Shown: piece by piece, positions 32,670 through 40,930 of the stretch
Numbering within the stretch: the first letter of the stretch is position 1
How the letters are laid out: each line of letters opens with the position of its first letter
From: Methylovulum psychrotolerans
Lineage (GTDB): Bacteria; Pseudomonadota; Gammaproteobacteria; Methylococcales; Methylomonadaceae
Assembly: GCF_002923755.1 (NCBI RefSeq)
Contig: NZ_PGFZ01000001.1
Span: forward strand, 136,770-177,699
Direction of reading: 5' to 3'
DNA length: 40,930 nt
Position numbers and translations under genes: made by a program
Notes under the pieces: generated by a model
Database searches by the model: none
Told to the model about the DNA's origin: nothing
The model's input: the letters and a program-made list of their open reading frames with translations, nothing else

Positions 32670-34039
32670 TGGCCTTCTTACATACGCTGTTTTATTTTTT
32701 CCTCGCCATCGGGCTATTAGTGTCTATCCATGAGTTTGGGCATTTTTGGGTGGCGCGTAAAGTCGGCGTAAAGGTGTTAATATTTTCGGTCGGCTTTGGC
32801 AAAATTCTCTGGTCGTACCAAAAATCCCCCACCGACACCCGTTATGCCTTTTCGGCGATACCTTTGGGCGGCTATGTCAAAATGGTTGACGAACGCGAAG
32901 GCGAAGTCAGCCCCAAGGATTTGCCGTTTGCCTTTAACCGCCAAGCCCTGTGGGCGAGGTCGGCTATTGTCGCCGCCGGGCCGGTTTTTAACCTGGTGTT
33001 GGCGGTATTGCTGTTTTGGAGCGTGCTGGTGATCGGCGAGGCCGATTTTAGGCCGATTATCGGGGTTGCCGAGCAAGGTACCTTGGCGGCGCAAGCGGGC
33101 TTTGCCGACGGTGAAGAAATTATTGCCGTTAATGGCAAAACCTCGCCGACCTGGACAGAAGCCATGGGTTTGCTGATGGCGGCGGGTATGGACGGCGATC
33201 AGAGCATTCAGGTCACGGTCAAAAATCCAGCGGATGAACAACGGGAGCGGGTTATCACGTTGGCCGAAGGCGATGCCGAAAGCCCCGATAAGCTTTATCA
33301 GCATTTTGGCTTTAAGCCGTGGTCGCCAAAGCTCAAGCCTATTATCGGCACAGTTTTGCCGGACAGCGCCGCCTTGGCCGCTGGTTTAAAAACGGGCGAT
33401 GTGTTGCTCAGCGCCGACGCGATACCGCTAGATGACTGGCTGCAATGGGTCGGCATCGTCAAAAAACATCCGGGCAGCCCGATTAGCCTGATGATTGAGC
33501 GTGATGGCGTAGCCATGCCTATAACGATTATTCCCAACGCTGTGGTAACGGATCCCCAAAGCCAGCAGAAAGAAGGCAAGATCGGCGCTTCGGTGCTGTT
33601 TCCTGACGAGTTGCGCAAAAAAATAAGCGTCGATTATGTGTTGCCGCCTTGGGAAGCTATCCCGATTGCTTTTGAAACCACCTATTATAATGCCAGCGGC
33701 ACGTTGAAAATGATCGGCAAGATCATCATCGGCAAAGCGTCGGTAAAAAACTTAAGCGGCCCGCTGAGCATTGCCGAATATGCGGGTAAATCCGCCGAGG
33801 TCGGTTTAGTGCCGTTTTTGAAATTTTTAGGCTTAATCAGTGTCAGTTTAGGTGTGCTGAATTTATTGCCGATTCCGGTATTGGACGGTGGCCATCTGTT
33901 GTTTTTTGCCTTGGAAGCCATTTTTGGCCGACCCATGCCGGAACGGGTGCAAATGGCATTCCAGCAACTCGGTATGCTGCTGCTGTTCGCGGTGATGGTT
34001 TTGGCGTTGGTTTTGGATATGCAGCGCAAGTTTTTTTAA
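32669..34039 (+). CDS. rseP: Site-2 intramembrane zinc protease RseP
   Basis: RseP cleaves the anti-sigma factor RseA inside the inner membrane during the envelope stress response and clears signal peptides. The 456-residue protein has the zinc site SIHEFGHF in its first membrane helix (about 18-25), two periplasmic PDZ domains (about 115-200 and 215-300) and the third metal ligand in the LLPIPVLDGGHLLFF motif (about 400-414). In many gammaproteobacteria bamA follows directly; here 142 bp and dsbC follow instead. Confidence 0.95.
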   Translation: MAFLHTLFYFFLAIGLLVSIHEFGHFWVARKVGVKVLIFSVGFGKILWSYQKSPTDTRYAFSAIPLGGYVKMVDEREGEVSPKDLPFAFNRQALWARSAIVAAGPVFNLVLAVLLFWSVLVIGEADFRPIIGVAEQGTLAAQAGFADGEEIIAVNGKTSPTWTEAMGLLMAAGMDGDQSIQVTVKNPADEQRERVITLAEGDAESPDKLYQHFGFKPWSPKLKPIIGTVLPDSAALAAGLKTGDVLLSADAIPLDDWLQWVGIVKKHPGSPISLMIERDGVAMPITIIPNAVVTDPQSQQKEGKIGASVLFPDELRKKISVDYVLPPWEAIPIAFETTYYNASGTLKMIGKIIIGKASVKNLSGPLSIAEYAGKSAEVGLVPFLKFLGLISVSLGVLNLLPIPVLDGGHLLFFALEAIFGRPMPERVQMAFQQLGMLLLFAVMVLALVLDMQRKFF

Positions 34040-34181
34040 GCGGATTTAAAAACCCGCTAACAATAAGGGGCGTGTAGGATGTTGCCCCGCAGGCAGGCTT
34101 ATCTTAGGCCTATATGAACAAATCCATGTTACTGCTGTCGGACAGCCACAGCATTCTATATTTGTAACCCACGAGAAAACC

Positions 34182-34904
34182 ATGAAAAAACTACTTAAGA
34201 TTGCCGCGTTATCGGTGACGGCGTTAAGCTTAGCCGTTGCCCATGCCGATGAAACCGCCATTAAGCAAATGTTGGCGAAATCTATGCCGGATGTGCGCGT
34301 GGACTCTGTCCGGCCTTCGGATATTAAAGGCATTTATGAGGTTATGGTGGGGGCAAATATTTTGTACGCCACGGAAGACGGCAAGTATATTTTTCAAGGC
34401 CGTTTGATTGATGTCGAATCACGCGCCGATTTGACCGAACAGAAATTAGGCGCTGTCCGTCTGGCCGCTTTAGATAAGCTTGGCGAAGCGAAGATGATTA
34501 TCTTTAAGGCGAAAATCCCTAAATATACCGTCACTATTTTTACGGATATTGATTGCGCTTATTGCCGCAAGCTGCATTCGGAAATTGATTCTTACATGGC
34601 GCAAGGCATTACCATCCGCTATGTGTTCTTCCCCCGTGCCGGCAAAGGCTCCGAGTCTTACAATAAAGCCGTGTCGGTTTGGTGCGCTAAAGACCGTAAC
34701 GCCGCGTTAACCGCCGCCAAGAAAGACCAGTCTATCGATAACAAATCCTGTGAAAATCCGGTTGATGAACACATGCAGCTGGCCGCTGATTTTGACGTAA
34801 AAGGCACCCCGATGATTATCACCGAAAAAGGCAATGTCTACCCCGGTTACTTGCCTGCGAAAGAATTGGTGCAAGCCTTGGAAATTGAGAAAAAGCCCCG
34901 CTAA
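34182..34904 (+). CDS. dsbC: Thiol:disulfide interchange protein DsbC
   Basis: DsbC is the periplasmic disulphide isomerase. The 240-residue protein has a signal peptide (cleavage after VAHA, about residue 22), an N-terminal dimerisation domain (about 25-85), and a thioredoxin fold with active site DIDCAYCRKLH (about 122-132) and cis-proline loop KGTPMII (about 206-212). The E. coli active site is CGYC; the CAYC variant here keeps both cysteines. Two more cysteines (VWCAKD, SCENP) form the usual structural disulphide. It is separated from rseP by a 142-bp gap. Confidence 0.94.
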   Translation: MKKLLKIAALSVTALSLAVAHADETAIKQMLAKSMPDVRVDSVRPSDIKGIYEVMVGANILYATEDGKYIFQGRLIDVESRADLTEQKLGAVRLAALDKLGEAKMIIFKAKIPKYTVTIFTDIDCAYCRKLHSEIDSYMAQGITIRYVFFPRAGKGSESYNKAVSVWCAKDRNAALTAAKKDQSIDNKSCENPVDEHMQLAADFDVKGTPMIITEKGNVYPGYLPAKELVQALEIEKKPR

Positions 34905-34908
34905 CTCC

Positions 34909-35112
34909 CTTTCGGCTACGCTCAGGGCAAGCTTCGAGGCTCAGGGTATACACTTCAAATGGTCAAGTTTTCGGCTTTTTGGTAGGGTACGCTGTACCCT
35001 CAGGGGCATAAATGCGTACCTTTAAAAAACCATCATAAAATCAGTGCAAAAGGTACGCACAGCGTACCCTACGGTGAATTGTAAAAGCCGAAAACTTGGC
35101 CGTTCCAGTATA
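34909..35112. repeat. REP-pair element with inverted loop
   Basis: A TTCGGCTACGCTCAGGGC unit at 34909-34927 precedes a long palindrome from 34962 (TCAAGTTTTCGGCTTTTT) to about 35100 (its complement). Inside, GTAGGGTACGC (34982) and GCGTACCCTAC (ending 35072) are the RAYT-type REP units, and the loop (35021-35051) lies between GCGTACC and GGTACGC. The element matches 19128-19258 except that the loop is reverse-complemented. Confidence 0.85.
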
Positions 35113-35116
35113 GCGT

Positions 35117-35154
35117 AACGGCTAACATCGCTTGTCAAGGATGTTAGCCGTTTT
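35117..35154. terminator. Hairpin between convergent dsbC and dedA
   Basis: A perfect 13-bp stem AACGGCTAACATC / GATGTTAGCCGTT with a 10-nt loop is followed on the plus strand by TT and AGTG. It lies between the convergent stops of dsbC and the DedA gene and probably ends dsbC transcription; a stabilising role for the opposite transcript is possible. Confidence 0.65.
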
Positions 35155-35163
35155 AGTGTGGCC

Positions 35164-35778
35164 TTATGGTTGGCTGGCTTTTTTATGGTGCAGATACCAT
35201 TTTCCGGCGATAAAGGCAATAGCGGCGACTACGGCAAAGACGATCAGGTGTTCGACATCGCGGATGGCGTTGTAAACTTGGTCGGCTAAATGGCCAAAAT
35301 GGTAGACTACCCAAACAATCAGCGGCACACTGATTAACGCCGCCAAACCGTCGTATAAAAGAAACACTTTATAAGGCAAATGCAGCGACCCGGCGCAGAA
35401 AAAAGTCGGTGCCCGCAGGCCGGGCATAAAGCGTGAGACAAAAATGACCTTATTGCCGTGCTGGTGCAGCTTTTCCTTTACATTATCCAAGCGTTCGGGG
35501 GTCAGAATCTTACTGAAAAAAGGTTTTTTGGTGATTTCCGACCCGTATTTCGCACCCAAGAGAAAAATGCTGCTGTCGCCGATCAACACCCCCGCCATAC
35601 TGACGATCACCATCGCCACAACATTCACCTTGCCGTAATAGGCCAGCATTCCGGCTACGAATAAGGTGATGTCTTCAGGAATCGGCAACCCCAGACCACA
35701 GGCCAGCAAGACCACGAACACCAGCACATAAGGCATCATGCCCCCAAAACTCTGTGCGAAATTTAATAGCTCCTCCAC
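35164..35778 (-). CDS. DedA family (SNARE-associated) membrane protein
   Basis: DedA proteins are inner-membrane proteins needed for proton-motive-force homeostasis and, in some, undecaprenyl-phosphate flipping. The 204-residue product shows the family motifs GLPIPEDITLFVAGMLAY (about 31-48), a GDSSIFLLGAKYG loop, and FVSRFMPGLRAPTFFCAGSL (about 112-131), with four or five membrane segments and a C-terminal KWYLHHKKAS tail. The member cannot be assigned to a named paralogue. It is convergent with dsbC. Confidence 0.92.
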   Translation of the reverse strand: MEELLNFAQSFGGMMPYVLVFVVLLACGLGLPIPEDITLFVAGMLAYYGKVNVVAMVIVSMAGVLIGDSSIFLLGAKYGSEITKKPFFSKILTPERLDNVKEKLHQHGNKVIFVSRFMPGLRAPTFFCAGSLHLPYKVFLLYDGLAALISVPLIVWVVYHFGHLADQVYNAIRDVEHLIVFAVVAAIAFIAGKWYLHHKKASQP

Positions 35779-36333
35779 GGTTTAACCCCTCTTATTATCA
35801 ATAATTATTTGCCGGCACAGGCAGGTAGACGGCTGTCTTTAGCGCCTGTAGCCGGGCGATTGTTATATGGCAATGCTTAGCCCGAAGATAATCGCTGATA
35901 GCGGCGGGATTGTCAATTTAACAGGGCGGGGAAGTGGGTTTATTTGTTTTTGAGGCGGATGGATAGTAAGTACTACAGAGGCAAGCCAACCTGATTTGTT
36001 GGGTTAGGCGAGAGCTTAAAGCCCTCGGCAAAGGCTAAAGACCTTTGCACTCCACTGGAGAGGCCGCACCGAACGGAGTGCAATGGTCTTCAGCCATTGC
36101 ACGGTCAACAGGTGCTGGGCAGATGACGGTGTTGCCGTTATCGTTGTGGTTGGTGAAGGTTGGCATGGGATGGCCTTTTTGTGTGTCCTAAACTGCGCCG
36201 ATTTTAGGGTGGTAGCGGTTTATTGGCAAGGGTTGTTTGGCGGTTAGGCCTAATGACGCGTAAGCAGCTAGTCTTGCTGGCAATTGGCTCCCCGTTCCTT
36301 AATTGTCAGAAAAATATCTGTAAAAAAGTATTC
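35779..36333. other. Intergenic region with family C hairpins
   Basis: This is 555 bp without a gene. It contains the family C hairpin pair (36028-36102) described separately. The rest shows only short imperfect palindromes (for example TTAGGCCTAA near 36244). The sequence becomes AT-rich from about 36300, where the HNH gene pair begins. Confidence 0.4.
36028..36102. repeat. Family C hairpin pair, inverted
   Basis: GCAAAGG-CTAAAGA-CCTTTGC (36028-36048) and GTGCAATGG-TCTTCAG-CCATTGCAC (36078-36102) are two hairpins with complementary-type loops in opposite orientation. They are related to the single unit at 9148-9178. Confidence 0.6.
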
Positions 36334-36645
36334 TTATGTGTTGTTTTTAAGTAAATCTATAAATTCTCCAATGTTACGATGCTTTAAATCATTGGGTGTT
36401 TCATCTGTTAAAGAGAAATTATGAAATTCATGCCAATCATGGTCAAGCTGTGGATTATATTCCTTAAAATGTAAGTCTGGTATGTCTATTTTGTTAGCAA
36501 GAAAGTAACGCCTTTCTATAAAGAGATTCTCCGCTATTAAATTAAGTCTGTCGGGTTTTAGGTTATATTGGTTGGAAAAGATAACCTCGCCCCAGTTTTT
36601 AAAGTTTCCTGCATCCCGATAAAGATATTCAAATTTGACATTCAT
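36334..36645 (-). CDS. Small protein of unknown function next to an HNH endonuclease
   Basis: This soluble protein of 103 residues starts MNVKFEYLYRDAGNFKNWGE and is rich in acidic and aromatic residues; the middle has LNLIAENLFIERRYFLANKI and DIPDLHFKEYNPQLDHDWHE. I have seen similar small proteins of about 100 residues in bacterial accessory regions but know no function. The ATG at 36645 (not 36672) is used because it is the conserved start and lies 8 bp after the HNH gene stop, suggesting coupling. It is AT-rich like its neighbour and unlike the rest of the window. It could be a partner or immunity factor of the nuclease; that is inference. Confidence 0.75.
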   Translation of the reverse strand: MNVKFEYLYRDAGNFKNWGEVIFSNQYNLKPDRLNLIAENLFIERRYFLANKIDIPDLHFKEYNPQLDHDWHEFHNFSLTDETPNDLKHRNIGEFIDLLKNNT

Positions 36646-36653
36646 AACGGCTT

Positions 36654-37421
36654 CTACTTTTTGAAAATACATTCCCGATGGTAGCGTAAAAAATCGGCAA
36701 GAGGGCTAAACTTTTGGGGTAAAAAAATTGGCTTACCCTCGTAAGCCAATATTGCAGAATTAAAAAAAAGATCGTCATGGCTGGTATATTTTTTTGAAAC
36801 GCTGATAGTCATGTTTTCAGCAATTGTCAAAATGCCCATATCAAATGCTTTGTCATGTAGCATTGATAAACAAAGCCCGTTACTAGGATTTAATCGATTT
36901 GTTTCATCTATTCGCCACGGCACTATATGACTGGCTACCAATAGTTTTGTATTGGCAAGTCCTGTTATGCAGCAACGGTTATTGTAAGCACTCAGCACTG
37001 AACGTCGGAAAAAAGTTTGACCAACTCGGCTTGTCGATTGGATGGTTTTGTTGCTTCCGGTATAATCAGCGGCATCATATAGTTCGTCTATGTCTAAAGA
37101 CAATTCCGGTATTTCAAAAGTATTTATAGCTTGTTGCATTTTATTGGCAAAAGCATCCCTGTCAAGTTGCATTTCTTCCCACATCGCTCTATCTAATGTT
37201 GATGCTCCTTTTAGTCCACTACGTCCGGTTGATATTATTGCAGGATCAATACTAGCAATATTCACTAATTTCATTGCTAATGCTGACGGAGTTCTATCAA
37301 TAATTTCCGCATATTTAATAATTTCAGGATTTTTTTTGTGCATTTTCCCAAAGGGCATTTGACAATATAAATTGAAAGCGATTAGCAGTTGATTGTATGT
37401 CCAGCTATTTTTAGTTGCCAT
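36654..37421 (-). CDS. HNH endonuclease family protein
   Basis: The 255-residue protein has an N-terminal helical DNA-binding-like region (about 5-60, with NQLLIAFNLYCQMPFGKM and DRTPSALAMKLVNIASID) and a C-terminal HNH nuclease of the HNH_2 type (about 150-200): RCCITGLANTKLLVASHIVP with the zinc or metal cysteines and histidine, then NPSNGLCLSMLHDKAFD carrying the Asn and final His. This architecture is common among putative restriction-like HNH proteins that act on foreign DNA. The gene is clearly more AT-rich than adjacent genes, and its partner gene follows 8 bp downstream. No methyltransferase is nearby. The exact target is unknown. Confidence 0.86.
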   Translation of the reverse strand: MATKNSWTYNQLLIAFNLYCQMPFGKMHKKNPEIIKYAEIIDRTPSALAMKLVNIASIDPAIISTGRSGLKGASTLDRAMWEEMQLDRDAFANKMQQAINTFEIPELSLDIDELYDAADYTGSNKTIQSTSRVGQTFFRRSVLSAYNNRCCITGLANTKLLVASHIVPWRIDETNRLNPSNGLCLSMLHDKAFDMGILTIAENMTISVSKKYTSHDDLFFNSAILAYEGKPIFLPQKFSPLADFLRYHRECIFKK

Positions 37422-37593
37422 TATAGAGTCCGAAGCTGATTATGCGACATAATAAACGTATAACTTAAGAACGGTCATTGATTAGTATGGGGCAAACGGT
37501 TTTACCTGACATTTCTCAAAACTACCAGATTCAATTTATCCCTATTAACGGCTTTATTTCGCGCCAAAAGGTACGACAAGCCTAATGGCTGTT

Positions 37594-37617
37594 GTCGGGC
37601 AGAACCGCTTGCCCGAC
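37594..37617. repeat. Hairpin downstream of mutS
   Basis: A perfect 8-bp stem GTCGGGCA / TGCCCGAC with an 8-nt loop lies 53 bp beyond the mutS stop. No T-tract is present. It may protect the mutS transcript end or be a solo REP. Confidence 0.45.
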
Positions 37618-37669
37618 CTACTGGCTATTTTCATTCAACTTATTGATTAATATTTAATTAATCGTCTTT

Positions 37670-40228
37670 TTAAACCAAACTTTTCAATTTATACAGCCAA
37701 TCTAAAGCCTGCCGGGGGCTGAGTTCGTCGGGTTTGACTTCTTCTAGCAGGGTGACTGCGGGGTGGCATTCGGGGGCGGAGAACAAGTCCAGTTGGTTGG
37801 TGCCGGTTTCTTTTTGCTGTTCTTGGTAGGCCATGTTTTCTAGGTGTTGTAGTTTGTGTTTGGCTTTTTCGATCACTTGTCGGGGTACGCCTGCTAGGGC
37901 GGCGACTTGTAGGCCGTAGCTTTGGCTGGCTGCGCCTTCTTTGACGGCGTGTAAAAAGATAATCCTGTCGTCATGCTCCATCGCATCCAGGTGGACGTTG
38001 TGGATGATTTTCTGCTCTTCCGCTAAGGTGGTGAGTTCAAAATAATGTGTGGCGAACAGGGTGAAGGCTTTGCATTCTTTCGCCAGATAGTCGGCGCACG
38101 CCCAGGCTAAGGACAGGCCGTCGAAGGTGCTGGTGCCGCGGCCTATCTCATCCATCAGCACCAAGCTTTTGGCGGTGGCGTTGTGGAGGATGTTGGCGGT
38201 TTCTGACATTTCCACCATAAAGGTCGAGCGGCCGCCGGAGAGGTCGTCGGACGCACCGATGCGGGTAAAGATTTTGTCCACAGGGCCGCAGTGTAAGGCT
38301 TTGGCGGGGACGTAGCAGCCGATATGGGCGATGAGGACGATTAAGGCGGCTTGGCGCATGTAAGTCGATTTACCGCCCATATTGGGGCCGGTGATGACCA
38401 GCATCCGCCGTTGTGGGGAGAAAACCAAATCATTGGCGATGAAGGGAATGTCGGAGACTTGCTCAACCACTAAATGCCGCCCGCCCGTAATGCGGATGCC
38501 GGGCTTGTCGCTCAGTACGGGTTCGGCGAGGTTGAGGCTGTCGGCGCGTTCGGCAAAGTTGGTCAGCACGTCCAGTTCCGCTAAGGCGGCGGCGCAGTGT
38601 TGCAGCGGCACGAGGTCTTCGGCGATGGTGCTCAGCAGGCCGTCGTAGAGGGCTTTTTCACAGGCCAGGGCTTTGTCACGCGCACTCAGGACTTTATTTT
38701 CAAAGGCTTTCAGTTCTTCGGTGATATAACGCTCCACGCCTTTTAAGGTTTGTTTGCGGGTGTAATGGGCGGGGATTTTCGCGCTGTGGGCGTTGGCGAT
38801 TTCGATGTAATAGCCTTGGACGCGGTTGTAGTTGACTTTGAGGTTGGCGATGCCAGTGGCGGCTTTCTCCCGCGTTTCCATGTCCAATAAAAATTGGTCG
38901 GCGTTTTGGCTCAGGTCGCGTAATTCGTCCAATTCGGCGTTAAAGCCCGCCGCCAAGACGCCGCCGTCGCGGATCAGTACGGGCGGGTTGTCGATCAGGG
39001 CGGTTTGCAGTAAGTGCAATAAGGCGGGTTGTTCGCCGATGTGGCCGCGTAACTGGGCGATTTGCGGGTTATCGCTGTCGGCTAGGCACTGTTGCAAGTT
39101 GGGCAACACCGCTAAGGTATTGCGCAGTACCAGCAAATCGCGGGGCCGTGCCGATTTTAAGGCCACCCGCGAGCTGACGCGCTCAATATCGCCGACTTGT
39201 CTGAGTAAGGTTTGTACGGTTTGGTAATGTTGGTGGTTGAGTAGGCTGCCGACACAGGCATAGCGGTTTTTCAGCACCTCATGGTCACGCAAGGGGCGGT
39301 TGAGCCAACGGCGCAGGCAGCGGCCACCCATGGCGGTGGCGGTTTTGTCCAGCACCCCGAACAAGGTGTATTGCAGTTGTCCGGTCGGGTGGCTGTCCAG
39401 TTCCAAATTACGGCGGCTGGCGGCATCGAGCAGGATGCAGTCGTCGGTCTGTTCGACACGGATGCCTTGGATATGCGGTAAGGCGCTTTGTTGGGTGTCC
39501 TTAACGTATTGCAATAACGCCCCGGCGGCGGCAATGGCGGTGTGCAGGTTGTCGCAACCGTAGCCTTTCAGGTCTAGGGTGTTAAATTGCCTAAGCACCA
39601 ATTGCCGGGCGCTGGCCGTGTCAAAATGCCAAGGCGGGCGTTTGCATAAGCCGCTGCGCTGTTTAAGTGCGGCGGGGGCTGACCAGTCTTCGCCGAATAA
39701 CAGCTCGGCGGGGTTTAGTCGGGCGATTTCGCTCAGCAGTTGGTCTTCGCCGTGCAGTTCTTGCAGGATAAACCGCCCGTTGCTTAAGTCCAGGCTGGCG
39801 ATGCCGTAGGTTTGTTGGTTTTGGAACACCGCCACTAAGAGGTTGTCCTTACGGTCTTCCAGCAAGGCTTCGTCGGTGACGGTGCCGGGGGTGATGATGC
39901 GCACCACTTTGCGCTCGACCGGGCCTTTACTGGTGGCGGGGTCGCCGATTTGTTCGCAAATCGCCACCGAGAGGCCGTGTTTTAGCAGGCGGGCGAGGTA
40001 GTTTTCCGCCGCGTGGTAGGGTATGCCCGCCATGGCGATAGGTTCGCCCGCCGAACTGCCCCGGCTGGTCAGGGTGATGTTGAGCAATTGCGCGGCTTTT
40101 TTGGCATCGTTAAAAAACAGCTCGTAAAAATCGCCCATGCGGTAAAACAGCAGGGTGTCGGGGTAATCGGCCTTGATGCGGAAATATTGCTGCATCATGG
40201 GGGTGTGCGGTGTCGGGCTGGAAGTCAT
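37670..40228 (-). CDS. mutS: DNA mismatch repair protein MutS
   Basis: MutS binds mispaired bases and starts repair with MutL. The 852-residue protein (E. coli 853) has the mismatch-binding [12 protein letters not shown] motif near the N-terminus (Phe-x-Glu as F-Y-E), connector and lever domains, and the ATPase with Walker [15 protein letters not shown] (about 610-625), [20 protein letters not shown], and Walker [16 protein letters not shown]. Near the C-terminus TNQLDLF fits a sliding-clamp binding motif (QLxLF). ATG 40228 is preferred to TTG 40234. A tetramerisation tail follows. The gene is intact. Confidence 0.98.
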   Translation of the reverse strand: MTSSPTPHTPMMQQYFRIKADYPDTLLFYRMGDFYELFFNDAKKAAQLLNITLTSRGSSAGEPIAMAGIPYHAAENYLARLLKHGLSVAICEQIGDPATSKGPVERKVVRIITPGTVTDEALLEDRKDNLLVAVFQNQQTYGIASLDLSNGRFILQELHGEDQLLSEIARLNPAELLFGEDWSAPAALKQRSGLCKRPPWHFDTASARQLVLRQFNTLDLKGYGCDNLHTAIAAAGALLQYVKDTQQSALPHIQGIRVEQTDDCILLDAASRRNLELDSHPTGQLQYTLFGVLDKTATAMGGRCLRRWLNRPLRDHEVLKNRYACVGSLLNHQHYQTVQTLLRQVGDIERVSSRVALKSARPRDLLVLRNTLAVLPNLQQCLADSDNPQIAQLRGHIGEQPALLHLLQTALIDNPPVLIRDGGVLAAGFNAELDELRDLSQNADQFLLDMETREKAATGIANLKVNYNRVQGYYIEIANAHSAKIPAHYTRKQTLKGVERYITEELKAFENKVLSARDKALACEKALYDGLLSTIAEDLVPLQHCAAALAELDVLTNFAERADSLNLAEPVLSDKPGIRITGGRHLVVEQVSDIPFIANDLVFSPQRRMLVITGPNMGGKSTYMRQAALIVLIAHIGCYVPAKALHCGPVDKIFTRIGASDDLSGGRSTFMVEMSETANILHNATAKSLVLMDEIGRGTSTFDGLSLAWACADYLAKECKAFTLFATHYFELTTLAEEQKIIHNVHLDAMEHDDRIIFLHAVKEGAASQSYGLQVAALAGVPRQVIEKAKHKLQHLENMAYQEQQKETGTNQLDLFSAPECHPAVTLLEEVKPDELSPRQALDWLYKLKSLV

Positions 40229-40271
40229 TAACAAATAACGGCAAAGGTGGATGGGGTTGGGCTGGTAGGGC

Positions 40272-40688
40272 TTAGGCTTCGCTCAGTACGAGTGACACTT
40301 CGCGGCTGCTGTGTCCGTGCAGATAAAACCCGCGCATTTCCAAAATGCCTTTGGTGTCTAGGGAGATGATTAAATATAGGGCATCGGGGTAGGCGGCCAG
40401 TTCCAAATCCGTCGCCGAGGGCAGGGCGGGGGCGTGGGGGTGGGAGTGGTAAATGGCGAACAGGCTCTCGCCGTGCCCGCGCATGGTGCTGAACGCGGCG
40501 ATTTGTTGCGCCGGGTCGAGTAAAAACCGTTGCTCAGGCAACTCGGCAATGTTGGTGATGGGGTAGCACCGGGTCGGTACGCCTGAGATAGCGCCCACTA
40601 AGCCGCAGACTTCTTGCTCTGGGGCAAGTTGGGCGTTATGCAGCAGTTGGTTGGCGATTTTGCGCGGTATTTGGATGGCTTCGGTCAT
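40272..40688 (-). CDS. JAMM/M67 family metallopeptidase
   Basis: The 138-residue protein has a complete JAMM zinc motif: the Glu in [10 protein letters not shown] (about 25-34) and [14 protein letters not shown] (about 81-94: H-x-H-x(10)-D). Bacterial stand-alone JAMM proteins cleave small ubiquitin-like sulphur carriers or isopeptide bonds. No ThiS/MoaD-like gene or sulphurtransferase is next to it here, so the substrate is unknown. It is upstream of mutS on the same strand with a 43-bp gap. Confidence 0.88.
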   Translation of the reverse strand: MTEAIQIPRKIANQLLHNAQLAPEQEVCGLVGAISGVPTRCYPITNIAELPEQRFLLDPAQQIAAFSTMRGHGESLFAIYHSHPHAPALPSATDLELAAYPDALYLIISLDTKGILEMRGFYLHGHSSREVSLVLSEA

Positions 40689-40756
40689 GGGTGTACGGAG
40701 GGCTGAAAAGTAGAAGGGGTAAAGTTTAACATTTCAACCGCAACACATCGACTGTA

Positions 40757-40930
40757 ACTCGATCATCAAGTTTTTAATATTAGAATAAGCAACTTAGCCA
40801 CTAGATATTGGATTAGTATTTTAATTAAGTAAAAACAACAAGTTGCAATGGAATCCGTCCCCCTCCCCTGATGGGGAGGGATGGGGTGGGGAGAATCTAA
40901 ATAAGGCTTTTTTCATTAAACGAAATAAAA
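40757..40930. repeat. Second copy of the terminal repeat, truncated by the window end
   Basis: It begins with the exact ACTCGATCATCAAGTTTTT end and aligns over its whole length to the reverse complement of 342 down to about 181, including AACAACAAGTTGCAATGGAA and the G-rich core GGGG-A-GGG-AT-GGGG-T-GGGG (40873-40891). The right part lies outside the window. The AT-rich spacer next to the end is diverged, while the G-rich arm is nearly identical. Confidence 0.85.

Noticed and set aside
34040-34181. A small gene or riboswitch between rseP and dsbC
   Set aside because: No coding frame with a ribosome binding site and no recognisable structured RNA in 142 bp.
35998-36012. GTTAGGC as an attC end near 36003
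   Set aside because: The 7-mer is short and degenerate and no partner box or stem is seen around it.
1-40930. Circular molecule suggested by similar ends
   Set aside because: The end copies are in inverted, not direct, orientation, and the gene content is chromosomal.

Overview
The window looks like chromosomal DNA from a gammaproteobacterium, most likely a methanotroph-type (Methylococcales) genome. The core genes (ruvX, algH, gshB, rpmB-rpmG, glnD, map, rpsB-tsf-pyrH-frr-uppS-cdsA-dxr-rseP, mutS) have gammaproteobacterial order and sequence, and the spacers are loaded with G/C-rich palindromic repeats of the kind common in such genomes. The taxon is inferred from gene content and style; no marker in the window proves it.

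Layout. Positions 1-342 hold a complete inverted-repeat element, and its second copy, in opposite orientation, starts at 40757 and runs off the end, so the window is bounded by two inverted copies of one repeat. 629-5482 (minus): an unknown exported protein, then gshB-tonB-algH-ruvX split by a repeat. 5600-6003 (plus): ribosomal proteins L28 and L33. 6400-8786 (plus): a circularly permuted ATP-grasp / alpha-E gene pair. 8850-13390 (mostly minus): a frameshifted UPF0175 antitoxin relic, a 1003-residue WD40-caspase protein that lacks the catalytic cysteine, and a membrane-anchored Mrr-like nuclease with a zinc finger. 13911-17515: an exported 5'-nucleotidase, and a TPR/trypsin-fold protein lacking two triad residues. 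17700-20300: an accessory patch with a PIN-toxin fragment, two small AT-rich genes, a RAYT transposase surrounded by its REP palindromes, and an integron-attC-like remnant. 20292-22905: a di-haem cytochrome c peroxidase and an IS4-family element inserted inside another repeat. 23035-34904: glnD-map diverging from the rpsB...rseP cluster, followed by dsbC instead of the usual bamA. 35164-40688 (minus): a DedA protein, an AT-rich HNH endonuclease plus small partner, mutS and a JAMM peptidase.

How the parts work together. The housekeeping clusters cover translation (S2, EF-Ts, RRF, L28, L33, MetAP), envelope and isoprenoid precursors (UppS, CdsA, Dxr), the sigma-E protease RseP, nitrogen signalling (GlnD), glutathione synthesis and mismatch repair. 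Between them the genome has accumulated non-autonomous palindromic repeats. At least two families share a G-quadruplex-forming core (GGGGAGGG-N-TGGGGTGGGG type). One such core has been split by the IS4 element with a clean 11-bp target duplication. The RAYT/REP system has one distant pair whose loop is inverted relative to the copy at the RAYT gene. I see no CRISPR array, tRNA or rRNA, and no single complete novel multi-gene system. The best candidates for new biology are the cysteine-less WD40-caspase, the HNH pair, and the loop-flipped REP element.
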